Positions 47,924 through 60,489 are shown, numbered from the stretch's first letter. The stretch: 64,000 nt of DNA from Spirogloea muscicola (GCA_009602725.1 WELB01000023.1:340111-404110), one strand, 5' to 3'. The notes: a model not told the origin generated them from the sequence alone. Program-made: numbers and translations.

Positions 47924-50900
47924 TCATAGATGAGACCGTAAGTCACGCCTGAGGAGTTTGCCGGAGGCAGTCTTGGGGATTGAGTCGAGAAAGCGCACAC
48001 CGTGCAACCTCTTGTAGCCCACCACCTGCAGGATGTCCTCAAGAAGCTAGTGTCATGAGATACTCGTAGACCCTTCCTTCTCTTTCGAGGGAACAGTCAA
48101 GATCATCAATAACTGCTGATCCGAATCAGAACATTCTGGCAGATTATTCTGCCTACATCAACAACATTGGCTAGATGACCAATCTTCATGGTGATCATGA
48201 TCCATTCGTGCCTGCTTAGTAAATTCTGCACACAAAAGGCCTGGAGCGCTCTGTTGTGAGTACCACCTGCCCAGCTACGAAGTCCTTGATCTCCTCTTCA
48301 CTGACGGTGGTGCCCTTCTTCGTGACGACAAATGCGATTGGTACCTCCCCTGCATGCTCATCTGCAGCCCTGTGCACAACATAAGAAGTCAACAAACAAC
48401 AGAGGCCATATCAAAGGACAACACTGGACTAAAGAACGCATCAGTGAACTGTGGAGGTGGTTGAGAGGCTACAGAGGCGCTTGTTAAGACATCTTGCGGG
48501 CTCCAAACAACGACATGAATGAGGGCACTTTGCTTTTCCAGCCATACCCTACAACTGCAGCATCAGCAATTTTGGGATGAGATACGAGGATGTCCTCCAA
48601 CTCTGCAGGAGGAACCTGCAAAGTGGACCAGTGCAAAGCAGGGCAATGCCTACTCAGCCATCATGGGAAATCAGTCTGTACTGACATTCAGGCTAGTGCT
48701 CAGAGCTCACTTCTCAAACAATTTCAACAATTCTTCAAGCCAGAATGGTCTGAAGTCTGGTCCAGATGCCAAACCTGGAAGCCTTTGTACTTGATGAGCT
48801 CCTTCAGTCGGTCAACAACAAAGAAATAGCCATCCTCATCAACGTATGCAATGTCCCCCGTGTGCAGCCAACCTTCCTTGATAGTTGCACAAGTGGCAGC
48901 CTCGTTGTTCAAGTACCCTGCGTCATAGGACACTAGTACTACAACTTGTCAACTTGTATCAGCTTGGCAGCAGGAAAGTATGCAAGCAACATCCCTATAC
49001 TGACAATCTGCCAGAATGGATGTCCCTCCATATTCAGCTTGTGTAAGAGAGGTGACGGATGAAGGAAGTGCACAACATACAGCCAGACATGCTGCTGTAT
49101 GTGGCAATGCTGTACCTTTCATGATCTGAGGCCCCCTGCAGCAGAGTTCACCTCGCTGGCCAGTAGGTAAGCTCCTTCCAGTCACAATGTCAACAATCTT
49201 CGCCTCAGTCGACGGTGCGACACACCCAGCTGATCCTGGCTTGTTAGCCCTTGGCCGTCTTGCGAAAGAAGGGCTCAGGATTGTCATAGGGCTGCTCTCG
49301 GTCATGCCGTATCCCTGTTTCCATGCTGTATCCAACGAGCTCAGCTGCTGGTCTCTTACCAATAATTACCGTAGCCAATTGTGACTCTATGCACGAGACT
49401 TGTAAAGCAGCAATGTGACCATCTGGCACTGTCATGCGGGCTGCTGGTACCTGCCCAACTTGCGTATGTGGGAAGCGTGACTTGACGGCAGTCTCCAGCT
49501 CCGCACCAAGTGGTGCGGCCCCAGAGACGAGCATACGGAGAGCATCAAGCTTGAACGTGCCAACTATTGGAAGTTTTGCCAGGCCGATGACGATTGGCGG
49601 CACAAGTGGTGCAACGGTGATGCGATGGTCCTGCAGCGTCTGCAGGAAAGGCAGCATGTCAAACTTGGGTAGAATGACGAGTGTGGCGCCGGCACGCAGG
49701 CTGCACAGTATGATGCACGTGATGGCGTAGATGTGGAAGAACGGCAGCAGGCCCAGCATTGTGTCTGACTCGCGGACATCCAGGACAGGATTGGTGCCAC
49801 CTGGGGAGCATAGTCAGAGTCAATGGACAAGAAGTCAACGTGTCGCCTGTGTTGGCAACAGAGCCAGTTGTCAGCTAAGGCAGCAGAGTAGCACCTCTGC
49901 AAGAGTGAGCAGCGCAGGCTATCACTGGTCGCTGATGGAGTTTCTCAACAATACAAGAGGGAGGAAAGGACGGGAAACCTGCACGCACCAAGGTGCTGCT
50001 GGGTATTGGCAACAAGATTACGATGTGTGAGCATGACGCCCTTGGGCAGGCCCGTGGTCCCAGACGAGAACGGCAGCACGCAAGTCGTGTCCAGCTCTGG
50101 CTCGCTCGGCCTGAACTTGGCGCCGTCTTCTGAAACACCTCGACGGCGAAGCCATTGACGAATCAAGGCCTCACCTCAGAAATCGACTCTGAAGACAACA
50201 TGGGTGGGTCGCTATGTTGTGGGGCATTGCTTAGGAGACAGGAGATCAGAAAGATGGTATTAGAAAGCGCGGCCGTGCAAGCACGACCAGCAGGACCTGC
50301 GGCTCTGGCAGGGAGAGCAGCCGGGGCGCACCGGAAAAGAGAGCTTGGATGGGCGTGGTGCCCGGCGGGGCCGCCGCGGCGCCGTCTCCGGTGACGAAGA
50401 CGGGCAAGCCGGAGGCGGCAAAGGTGGGCGCCAGCGCGGGCACGGTGACGACCAGCCGGGCGCCCGAGTCGGCCAGCTGCCGCCGGAGCTCCGGCCAGCT
50501 GTACGCCGGGTTGGCGGGCGTCACGACGCCGCCGGCGGCGACGACGCCCAGCAGGGCCACCGGGTACTCGAGCACGTTGGGCGTGCAGAGCATGGCGACG
50601 TCGCCGGGCTTGAACCCCAGGCCTGCCACCGCCGCCGCCACCATGGCCGCCGCCGCCGCCGCCAAGACCGTCAGAGCTGCCACTACAGGCCCGGCTTGCG
50701 ACGAGCTCGCATGGCGGCAGCACCGAGCTCAGCGCCCGGAGTGAGAGCCGCATTGTGGGCTCGGGATGTGATTTGTGGCGCGTGGAGTCACCACCTTGGA
50801 GCCCGGCGGCGAAGCTGCGGGCGAGGCGGCCGACGTCGGAGAAGGCGAGGGAGCGGCCGGTGGGGCCGTCGACGAGCGCGGGCTTGGCGGCCAGGCGCGC

Positions 50901-50958
50901 GCCGGGCGCACAGTGCCGCAGCGCGTACTCGTGCAGCGCCTGCGCCGGCACCGCCACA
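47924..50958 (-). CDS. 4-coumarate-CoA-ligase-like acyl-CoA synthetase, 5' end lost in a gap
   Basis: An ANL-superfamily ligase that adenylates a carboxylic acid and transfers it to CoA. Minus-strand exon blocks are about 50957-50796, 50640-50340, 50135-49990, 49800-49450, 49325-49120, 48920-48770, 48612-48555, 48370-48270 and 48030-47924. Signatures are [20 protein letters not shown], the P-loop [117 protein letters not shown] and [14 protein letters not shown] with the catalytic Lys. The protein ends RSHL-stop; SHL is a PTS1-type peroxisomal signal, as in peroxisomal 4CL-like enzymes. The first visible residues, [13 protein letters not shown], abut the n at 50959, so about 10-25 N-terminal residues are missing. 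Substrate is unknown. Confidence 0.9.
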
Positions 50959-50959
50959 N
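50959..50959. other. single n: gap joining the 4CL-like gene to a minisatellite
   Basis: Coding sequence for the ligase runs right up to the n, and the minisatellite starts one base after it. The gap hides the start codon and promoter of the ligase. Confidence 0.8.
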
Positions 50960-50960
50960 T

Positions 50961-51746
50961 GCCATTGCTGCTTCCTCAGCCTCCACGAGCAGCTCCACAA
51001 GCGGTACAGGTCGAGTCGACATGGCCCCCGTCAGCATGGCTCCCCCCGCTCTGTGGCACCTCCGGCCCTCCCTTCCCCCACCCGCCCTCCCTCCTGCCAT
51101 TGCTGCTTCCTCAACCTCCTCTAGCAGCTCCACAAGCGGTACAGGTCGAGTCGTCATGGCCCCCGTCAGCACGGTTCCCCCCGCTCTGTGGCACCTCCGG
51201 CCCTCCTTTCCCCCACCCGCCCTCCCCCCTGCCATTGCTGCTTCCTCAGCCTCCACGAGCAGCTCCACAAGCGGTACAGGTCGAGTCGACATGGCCCCCG
51301 TCAGCATGGCTCCCCCCGCTCTGTGGCACCTCCGGCCCTCCCTTCCCCCACCCGCCCTCCCTCCTGCCATTGCTGCTTCCTCAACCTCCTCTAGCAGCTC
51401 CACAAGCGGTACAGGTCGAGTCGTCATGGCCCCCGTCAGCACGGTTCCCCCCGCTCTGTGGCACCTCCGGCCCTCCTTTCCCCCACCCGCCCTCCCCCCT
51501 GCCATTGCTGCTTCCTCAGCCTCCACGAGCAGCTCCACAAGCGGTACAGGTCGAGTCGACATGGCCCCCGTCAGCATGGCTCCCCCCGCTCTGTGGCACC
51601 TCCGGCCCTCCCTTCCCCCACCCGCCCTCTCTCCTGCCATTGCTGCTTCCTCAACCTCCTCTAGCAGCTCTACAAGTGGTACAGGTCGAGTCGACATGGC
51701 CCCCGTCAGCACGGCTTCCCCCACTCTGTGGCACCTCCGGCCCTCC
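50961..51746. repeat. 135-bp minisatellite, 5.8 units, alternating A/B (270-bp higher-order period)
   Basis: Units start with GCCATTGCTGCTTCCTC at 50961, 51096, 51231, 51366, 51501 and 51636. Units 1, 3 and 5 (type A: CAGCCTCCACGAGC, GTCGACATGG) and units 2 and 4 (type B: CAACCTCCTCTAGC, GTCGTCATGG) are each nearly identical; unit 6 is a type-B variant and truncated. Because 135 is divisible by 3, long frames stay open on both strands, but no protein family fits. Confidence 0.95.
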
Positions 51747-52230
51747 TAGTATAGGGCGTCTTTCATGTAGCCACATTCTTTGCGCTGCATTCTTTGCACT
51801 TTCTGCATTTTCTGCCTGAACAATGTATTGGCTTGAATTGGCCTAGCTTTAATCTCATGCGCACCGCGCGCCTTCTCTCTTCAATCGCTGGAGATGATCT
51901 TCTCTTCCAATCTGGAACTTTTTGTCTCGGCTAGCCTCTCGCAGCCCATTGCCTTACATAAAAGAGAAGTGCTCGCCCATAGAGAAGAGTGGCTGGCAAA
52001 AAAAGCGGTACGAACTTTGTTCATCTTTTCCTGGGCTGGCCGATTGCAGCCATTTCCCCTCTACTGGAAGCGTCTGTCTGTTTTCTGTCTGTGCTATTGT
52101 TTTCCTTGCTTGAGAAGAAGTGGGGCTCAGAAGAAGTGGGGGCTCCCCCTCATCATTCTGGGCTTGTCTTCCACCTGGCTAGACATCAGTCTAGAGAACT
52201 AGGCTAGCGCCTCTGCGCACTGCGTGAAGC
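51747..52230. repeat. Flank of the composite repeat plus LINE-type modules
   Basis: 51740-51890 is the inverted counterpart of 13470-13610: CTCCTAGTATAGGGCG, then a CTGCATTTTCTGCCTGAACA junction and GCGCGCCTTCTCTC. Hairpin modules follow at about 51938 and 52034. 52230-52508 shows nothing specific. Confidence 0.8.
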
Positions 52231-52508
52231 CTCTGTGTGGCTTTTCACATACCTGCGCGGTGGAAACCCCGCGTAGCCCCCATGGTCTTGACCCGTGCAA
52301 AGCAACCGCCATCAAGAGTAGCAGCCGCTTCGCCTGGCAAGCACACGAGGCGCAAGATCCCTAAGCCCTCAAGACCTGTGCAACAGGCACATTGCACATG
52401 CACCCTTCTGGCACGTTGAAGCCCACTCCCTCGACACATGTTTAGCTGGCTGCAGCAATTCATGCCATCCAGATCCTCGTAAATGCAAGACAATTTCCGG
52501 AATACAAC

Positions 52509-55500
52509 TTAAAGCTCCTGCCAAGGTGCACCACATTCTTCTGCCGTGCCCGCTCGGCCAGTAGGAGGCCGCTGCTCGTTGTGGACTCCGCTCGCTGTGC
52601 AGTGGGGGCCCTCGCCCAGGCTGACATTAAACAGCGGCCTCCTTGAATTTGCGCTCAAACGGGCGGCCTTGTCCTTCAGGAGATGGGCTGGCATGAACGT
52701 GCCAAGTGCAGCGTAACTGATGCCGACGAGGGTGATCCAGATGGCAAAGATCACTGTAGCAGCCTGCACAAGGAACAAACAGAATTTTTTTGCCCAGACC
52801 TTCAGCATGACTTCAGAAGTCTATGAAATTCCTTGCGAAGTCAGGAAGGTCATACCTATACCTGTGGTCATACGGGCCGTTCTGCTCACAACTTTGAGTG
52901 CTCATGCGCAAGTCACTGCCATCATCTTATGTGCAGTGCCAGTAAAAGCAGCAGACCTGCACCGACTCTGTGGTGAGCTTCGAATACAGGTGCAGCCCGA
53001 GGAAGATGTTAGCAATCCCCATGGTGGTCACTGCGCTCCCCAAACCCCAGTGCGCAGCGAACCATGGCAGGTGCAGTCTTGATTCAGTGAGAGGCGCTAG
53101 GAGCCCGAGGAGGAGCTGCAGCAAAGAATATGCGATAGCAATGTCAGCGACCTTGCCATTTGTCCGAGAGAACTAACCGGGGCCACACTCGTAATAGGGC
53201 TAGCTACGTCGGCCTTCATGTGCACTGTACAGAGTGGGCTGGTGTATCGGTACTGATTCACTTGCATGTGACAAACACGAATGGTAGTGATATAGTAAGC
53301 TGCAAGCCCCATGCGAGCAGTTTAGAATGCAGAAGAGCCTCTTCACAGGAAAGCACCAACCTGAAACCATGTAAGTATAATTGCTGCCAGTCCAAGTTGC
53401 ACATGGGCCTCTCCGCTATTCAAAGCTGAGAAAGTGCTGAACGCTGCAGAAAGAGGCTCGCTTGGAATTAGAGAATGTTAGAGACCGATTTTCTTCAATA
53501 GAATACACGTACTTGACTCCTTGATTTCTATGGTACAAAGCACATTGCTGCTTTACATCAGATCTTCTTGTCAAGCAAACAATAATGGTCTTGTAAGAGA
53601 GGCTAGAAAAAACCTTGAGCGACTAGAGCGCCTTGTTTGATTCCACTGAGGAGACGCTAATGCAAGAAGTCCTCGTCTAACTTTTAGACTTCAGAGCTAC
53701 AAGTTGCAGATGGTAGCAACAGTAGACACCCGTATTAAAAGGTATAAGAATAGCCTGCAGACGAGTAGTGTCCCTGTGGTGACTTGCCTATGATCGCAGC
53801 AACGCTTATGCAGGTCACGCCAAGGGACTGGATTGTTGCGTGCAGGAGCAGCCAATGGCGGGCGAGCCCTTTGGAGTATCTTGCAACCAGCACGCCCACC
53901 GGCAGAAGCATGCCATACCCGAGCACCATCAGCCATGCATGCCATCTGTACAGTCTCTCAAGATGTTGAGTCTTTGCTGGTGATTGCGTTCGAAGGCCAG
54001 CATTGCTGCCTCCAGGTCCCGTGCTTCCACTTACGACCGGACGAGCCTGCCAAAGTACCTTGAAATCACCCCTGCAGCCAGCATAAGCCTACTTTTCTCC
54101 ATAAATCTGTTGCGATGCGTTGATTGTCAAAATGCAGCGGAAGCTGTGAAGTGATCGGCCCACATCTCGTAATCCTGTTGCCGACTACTCATGTGAGGAG
54201 ATAGCTTCAGTATGGTGCCCAATAAGAGGGTAAATATGGCTGTCTTGGGACGATATGTCTTCATACCTGTTGTGTCGCCCATGGTACTGGAGGGTATCCA
54301 ATCCATCAGAGGACATGGCCCAAAGTAGCGTAGTAGGGCCACGTTCTTCCACCACTGGCACAGTCGCGAGGGGGTCATCCACTTGCCGGCTGAAGCTGCA
54401 GAAATGCTAGATCACGTATGAACCTTATGATTGTATTAACACAAACTTAGTCTGTAGTAGGAACATAGTACCATTATTGCATGACGTACACTGAGTGCCA
54501 GAATTTCGAAGCACTGCTGCAAGAAATCTACTACCTTTACTACTCGGCACTTCATGGTTAGCTCTTGCTTCTGAGCAAGTCGTGGCTGAAAAGTCAATGC
54601 TACCATGCTCCATGCTCTTGTACGGCCATAGAGTAGCTTCGCCTTTACTACAGGCTCTGGATCGATGTCAGCCTACATCTTAAGTTGCCAGGACGGATGT
54701 CCTACGATCAAAGTAGGAGATGCCATTGCTGTAACGCTGAGATAAGCAGAGAAACGCAGCTCTCGATGTGGCTGCTCAAACTTGCTGCACAGAAACTTTG
54801 GAGACTGAGAAGGTGCTGGGTACCTTATGGTGGTGGTGTTGCCAGCCCTCTGTATGTAAGGCTCAATGAGGAACTCATTACTGCTTGCGATGTCCGTCAC
54901 CTCCTTTCCCTCAAGCCTGCACATGTCCACCAGCGTCTCAAGTCGGGCCTAGAAGTTGCTCGTGAGCCTTTGCATTGAGCACAAAGAGGACTAAGAATGT
55001 GGATTCAGACGATGTCTATAGGCATAGCAAGCTGCAGTTGGGGTCCGCAACCAAGCAAGCAATCTTGTAACTTATTAATCAACGCAACACAGTCTGTGAC
55101 ATGCTTTTTGCATGACAAGCGGTGAGCAGTACCGGTACAAGCGAAGGTCCTGCACAGTGGCTGTGCCAAGAAGTATGCGGCCAATAACGGCATCCGAACC
55201 AATCATGGCTCCGTCCATTGACCAGCCAAGGGCCACCCACCCACTGGTTTGGGCAACGACTTTGACAGATAGGAGGTTGTCTCTCAACGTCCAATGTAGC
55301 TGATATCTGATGAGAAGTCCGTAGAAAATGTGGAAAACTTTCAGCACTAGGCAAGGGCTACACGGAGTGCTTCAATAGATGTGGGGAAGACATAGGGCAA
55401 GATTGCAAGAAATACATAGTGCAGAGATTTGATATTTCTCAGACAAGGACTTCCACACTACAAGGACCCTTAGCCCACGCGTCAGGAGGACTGCCACCCT

Positions 55501-55958
55501 CACTTTTTAGAAACAACCTGCAGCATGCAGGTCATGTCAGGAAGTACTGAAGCCTTGCAGCTTCGGCTGTCATGTGTCACTGTGCTGTCGTCAGTGCCGA
55601 GCGCGTGATTGGTCTGCGGGACCTTGCCCACTGTATACAGTGACCTGCGACCTTTCATTCCATCTGCGTGCGGATCAGCGGGGAGATCGCCTCGTGCGCA
55701 GGCCTTTCTGAGCCGGGGTCTTGGAGCCACACTGTCGGGCACGTCAAGCACTTCCCTTGCATCTAAGATCGGAACGGCTCCTCGTGGTAGCATCGATATG
55801 AGGAAGCCTCCCATTACGTCGGCGTCTAAGCATGTGCCGCAGCGACGGAGGCCGAGCTGCGCTCGCACGCTGCACCAGGACTGGCTCGGCAGCAGGGCGC
55901 AGCCGGCGATTGCAGCAGCGCACAGGGCAGCCAAGGCCAGGGCTCGCAGGCGAGCCAT
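52509..55958 (-). CDS. DOMON / cytochrome b561 domain protein
   Basis: Membrane redox protein of the plant CYB-DOMON / animal SDR2 type, predicted to move electrons across a membrane through b561 hemes. Minus-strand blocks are 55958 to about 55640, 55345-55112, about 54930-54690, about 54370-54260, about 53960-53785, about 53120-52960 and about 52760-52509. Residues 1-25 (MARLRALALAALCAAAIAGC) are a signal peptide. DOMON sequence includes QLHWTLRDNLLSVKVVAQTS, GWVALGWSMDGAMIGSDAVIG and the linker LLWAMSSDGLDTLQYHGRHN, typical of the DOMON-b561 junction. The b561 core has VLGYGMLLPVGVLVARYSK, LARHWLLLHATIQSLGVTC and WFAAHWGLGSAVTTMGIAN, with His residues placed as heme ligands, and a final span FAIWITLVGISYAALG. 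A longer in-frame start exists at 56138, but the ATG at 55956-55958 opens the signal peptide. Exon joins are approximate. Confidence 0.82.
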
Positions 55959-57689
55959 CGCCGGCGCCGCAGCGGGGACGGGCGTCCAGACGACGGCGCG
56001 GGGCCGCTGCTCCGAGCCGGAGGCGCCGGCGAGCAAGGCGGCGCGGGGTACTGGTGAGCTGCAGGCCACGGGCGCCATGCACGCTGACGGCGCGCCACGC
56101 CGGATGGCATGGCGGCGAAACTCCTTGGCCGTGAACAATCTGATATATCGGCAATAGTGCTGCAGAAGCCTTCTTTATGCGGAGCGGGGCTTGCTGCATC
56201 AGTAAGCCCCACGCGGGGAGCTGCATCAGTATTTCGTGCAGTCGGCCCTTTCCTGAATCAATCTTACTGATATCCAGTCAAAACAATCACTAAGTGGTCT
56301 CTCTGGAGGCTCAGAGAGGCGCTGTGGTTGGGCAGGCTTCAAGGCGAGCTGCACGGAGGTGAGCGGGCAGCACCAGCAGACGCTCATTAGAGCAAGAGCT
56401 TTGATCTACTCCTAGACTTGATTGACCGAGAGTGAGGTTGTACAGCCCGGCAGCGGGTATAGAGCAATCCTGCAATACTTGGAAGGAGCATGCGAGCGTG
56501 ACCGCCGCCGTTCAAGTGCAGGGCGTAGCAGGACGTCGAGGGTGCAAAGGTCCAGCCCGATTACGGTCGCCTTCGCTGCATGATCGAGCGCCAGAGTGTG
56601 AACCTCGGGACGTGCAAGTCTCTGAGCACTTGGCTCCAAATATAGTCACCCGACATGCGCAGCGAAGCAAATAGCTACCAGTGACTAATTCTGCATGTGT
56701 GTGCGAGGAAGGAAGAACAGCGGACATCAAGCGACTGAAGGCCAGAGCGGCCAGAAACAGGCAACCACATCAACATCTACAGAGCCCTTGCTGCTATGAT
56801 GACTGGGTATGCGGAAGTCAGCATGTTAAATTCGCGTACCAAAATCCCAATAAAGGGCAGCATACTAAGCCCCTTGGTCACCAGCTGGAGGTTGCCTAGC
56901 TCTCCAGCTGCTGACACGGGGGTATTGAGGGCGCCTAGCCTTTGGCTCCGTCATGAACACCTGTATGCATCTGGCTGGCATTTCACAGCCGATTCTTTCA
57001 TATCAGCAGCCGCTTTATTTCCAGAGCATGGGTCTGAGCGCGCAGCAGACTTACTGAACTGTCGCGGCGGAAGAACGAGAGCACTGCCGCCGGCAAGCAC
57101 CTCTTAGCCAAAAGCACGTCCTCACAGCTTGCTAGCCGTGGGCTGCTCCTAAGAAGACCGCTCGGAAGCACTGCTCGCTCCCTCGTGAGCGCCGAACGCG
57201 GCTGCCGGTACTGCGGGGCAGCTGACAGCCAGCCGAGTGCACACAGAGGTGATCGGGGGTCTAGCGATCACACCACGCGAAGCCGCAATTGGGTTCAAAC
57301 AGCTCGTCCAATGTAAGGCCATGGCTGAGAGGCAACAGCCCATTGGAATGTACAAGGATGAAAGGGCCGGACGGCGCTGGGGATTGACGAAGTAGCGTAG
57401 CTTGGCAGATTGTGGGAGCGATCAGAGCGAGGTCCAGTCGGAGCTGCAGCCCTGCAGCTTGGGGCCGTGCGAGGAGGGAGGGAGGAGGGAGGGAGGAGGG
57501 AGGGAGGGCGGAGGCCCAGCCGAACGTCGCGCCCGCGGCGCCGTGACGGCCGCCATGGCGCCGGCGGGCGCATATACCTCCGCGCCTCTGCCACGGCTCC
57601 GGGACTCGACTTGTCGAGCAGTACATCGCTCCGCTAGTGGCAGCGCTGCTCCGGGTCTTGCTCGCCCGCCAGAGCTGCCGCCGAGCGCC
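55959..57689. other. Divergent intergenic region with one LINE tail and a G-rich tract
   Basis: It separates the b561 gene (-) from the first desiccation-related gene (+). A + LINE tail codes LQLLTRGY-stop near 56900-56928, followed by the hairpin module CTGGCTGGCATTTCACAGCC at about 56969. 57472-57513 is a GGAGGG tract. Elsewhere no gene or repeat was recognised. Confidence 0.6.
57472..57513 (+). repeat. GGAGGG tract upstream of desiccation-related gene 1
   Basis: About 42 bp contain at least six runs of three Gs separated by A, GA or GAGGA, enough for a G-quadruplex on the coding strand. It lies about 180 bp upstream of the start codon, in the probable promoter or 5' UTR. Confidence 0.7.
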
Positions 57690-60017
57690 ATGGCCGCCTC
57701 CTCGCAGCTCGCCCGCGCTGCCGCCGTGCTGCTGCTCATGGCCGCCTTCCTGGCTGCCGCCGTGCGCGGCCAGGCTCCGGCTGCCGAGGCCGTGGCCGCT
57801 GCGGGAGCTGGTGCTGGTGCGACCGACGAGCAAGGCCAAGACCCTGCGAGCACTGATGAAGTCCAGGACGACTCCGCCCGTGCTGGCCGCGAAGGGCGCA
57901 CGCGCGTTGAGAGGCGTAACATGGAGATGGAATATGACGATCCGTCTGCAGACTCCCACTCGAGTACGCCATTGCTGCAGGCGCCCACTTGGACGGCTCT
58001 GGCAGACAGCTTCATGTCTATATATGTATGAAGTAGTCCACAAATGTTTGATATATTACAAGAGAGCTCTTGGGGCTCCCCCTGTTTTGCAATAAGTAGA
58101 GGAGGAAGTGGAGCTCTGGGTACGGGACACTGCATGCATTGTTTTGCACATGCTTCAGATTGAAACATACAAACTAAGTATCTCTTATCTTCAGATGACG
58201 ATGGAGGGGAGCTTGTCCCGATCATCGACCAGGACCTGATCGCCTTGGCGCTCAACTTGGAGTATCTTGAGGCCGAGTTCTACTTGAAGTCAGTGTATGG
58301 CTATGGCCTTGAGGGCATTGATCCAGCTCTGACGGGCGGGGGTCCACCATCTATTGGCGGACGACTTGCGAAGCTCTCCCCGGAAGTTCGCGAGATTGCC
58401 AAGATGCTGGGATTGCAAGAGGTCGGCCACGTCAAGTAAGACTGTCTGTGTATGTCGCAGCCGGCGTGATGACCAGCACCAGGGCTCTGCCTCACGTGTT
58501 AATACATGTGAAGCACATGCATGCAGATGCTGATTGGCGTCGGCCCTGCATGTCTTTAACAAACGCTTCTACTCAGTAGCCTCAAGCTTTTAACATTTGG
58601 TTGGCTGTCCAGAAAGTGCAGTCTTATGAGTGACATAATTTGCAGATCGAAGGTCATGTTCGTGCATGTTGGATTTGTGGCATCAGGATTTTCCGGGAGT
58701 ATCTTGGGCCTGACGCCTTCCCAAGGCCTCCGATCGACATTGGCAAAGTGTGGGCAGTCCTCGGCGAAGAAGCCTTTGGAGCCAAGGATGTGCCATGGGA
58801 CCCGTATCAGGGAGACGATGCGTGGCTGCTGGCGGCCTTTGTCATCCCCTACGTTGGTCTAACTGGCTACGTGGGGGCCAATCCTCTGCTGAAGACCATG
58901 CAGGCTAAGCAGGTGAGCACTTACTTCGTTGTCAAGCAAAGTTCAGTAAGCTCAAAGTACGCTCGCAGCCTATCTTCAACATAGGATACTTGTCATCATC
59001 CCCGGGTAAACAGAGCATACTTTTTCACTAATGCTTTCGTTATTCCTCCAGGTGTGCAGCATAGGTAGATTGTAGGCTGCAATTTGCTCCTAGTCAATCA
59101 GGAATCGCAGTCATCTCTGTAGCGGCAGCAACGGCAGCATTCTATGCAGCTTGGGCATCATATGCACACACAGATCTGTAGCTTGACTATGATGGCATCT
59201 TGCTGACCTCGCTCGCTGGGTCTCGGCTGCTGTTGACCGCATGTGCAGATTCTGGGTGGTGTGCTTGCTATTGAGGCAGGCCAAGACGCCATGCTTCGCA
59301 CGCTGCTTTACCAAATGAAAAAGCACACTGTCTATCCCTATGGATTGAAGGTAGTGCATGGCCTCCTCTGCATTATGTGAACCAGTGGCCAGGTTGATGT
59401 TGGACAGCCAGGCTCTTGACTGCATGCAAACTGCATAACATTATGATATCCCCCTTATGCAGAGGTTCATTGTGCAAGCTGAAGCTTGAGCTTCTTGATG
59501 TACGCGTCGTCCTTTCTCAAAATCCAATCTTGTTTCCTCGGTTGACTGTGAAGATCGAAGATATAACGGGAGGTATTGTGAAGCTTCGCCAGCGACTGAA
59601 TGGCAAGGGTGCACCAATCAATGAGCAGGTCAGCATAGCTGTCCTCTACGTTGTATTCTTAGCAGTCTGAAGTAAATTGCTGCCACTCACAGAGCTCTTG
59701 ATGAATCTTGACGGGATTGATAGAAAGTTGGATCTAATCAGCAGCTGGACTGATTGACACAACTGTTGTGGACTCTGCAGAACATTGTTGTCCCACCTCT
59801 GGAGGGAGCTGAGCACAAAACCTGGACGAACATTCTTGCACGAAACGAGACGTCGCTGGCTTTCCCACGCATCCCCGCAGAGGTCCTGAGTGTGGTCTAT
59901 GGGACCGGCCACGCAGAGCTTCCTGGTGGTTTCTTCCCCAAGGGAGCTGGTGGAAAGATAGCCGAAGCCTACCTTGCCAAGAAGGGCATAGGCTCCAATA
60001 TGAGCCCGTGTATGTAA
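57690..60017 (+). CDS. Desiccation-related protein (PCC13-62 type, ferritin-like fold), copy 1
   Basis: Secreted or wall-associated ferritin-like protein of the desiccation-related (PCC13-62) family, known in resurrection plants and lichen algae; its molecular activity is unclear. Six exons join in phase: 57690-57963, 58195-58435, 58687-58912, 59249-59350, 59554-59628 and 59781-60017, giving 384 residues. A signal peptide (AAVLLLMAAFLAAAVRG) is followed by a low-complexity acidic Ala/Asp region (to about residue 95). The domain starts with LIALALNLEYLEAEFYL, then GGGPPSIGG, EIAKMLGLQEVGHVK, IPYVGLTGYVGANPLL, LGGVLAIEAGQDAMLRTLL and the C-terminal VVYGTGHAELPGGFFPKGA. Glu/His residues of the helix pairs (LEYLEAEFY; LQEVGHVK) are in ferritin-like positions. 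The acceptor of exon 5 (AAG) is unusual and its position is the least certain join. Confidence 0.93.
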
Positions 60018-60489
60018 CGTGAATCACAACTGCAGAGCATCAGCAAGCTGTGGCGATTTTGGTTCCCTGTCAATATTAGTGAGACAAATAGTGAGTCCGG
60101 TGCTGAGAAACTTGGCATCGAATTTTGAGTGGCATACCTGACTGAAGCTTGCTGCAGCAGTCATTGACTTTATTCGACTTTTTATATTTCTCAGCATCAT
60201 TATTGCTTTGACATATTTGACATATTTGATGGCTAGTGCGTTCTTGGGCAACCCAGCACTTTACCAACACGCTTACATATGTTATGCACAACATGAGACG
60301 GATGTATGTGAGAAGTATGGTGTAAACTCCGTCTGGTTCTATTCAGGGCAGAATCCTTCCTCTCTGGGCATACTATACAACGTAGTTGACATGTATACCA
60401 ACTAGCAGCCCGCTGAGAGAGCAAGAGGACAAGGTTCGGAAGCAGCCGAGACCGCAAATCACGCAGCTACGCAATGAACAAGGCAAGCA

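Noticed and set aside
50729-51819. Long overlapping frames of about 320-354 codons on both strands over 50729-51819
   Set aside because: They exist because the 135-bp minisatellite unit is divisible by 3 and lacks stops. They fall in several frames on both strands and match no family, and some cross the n at 50959.
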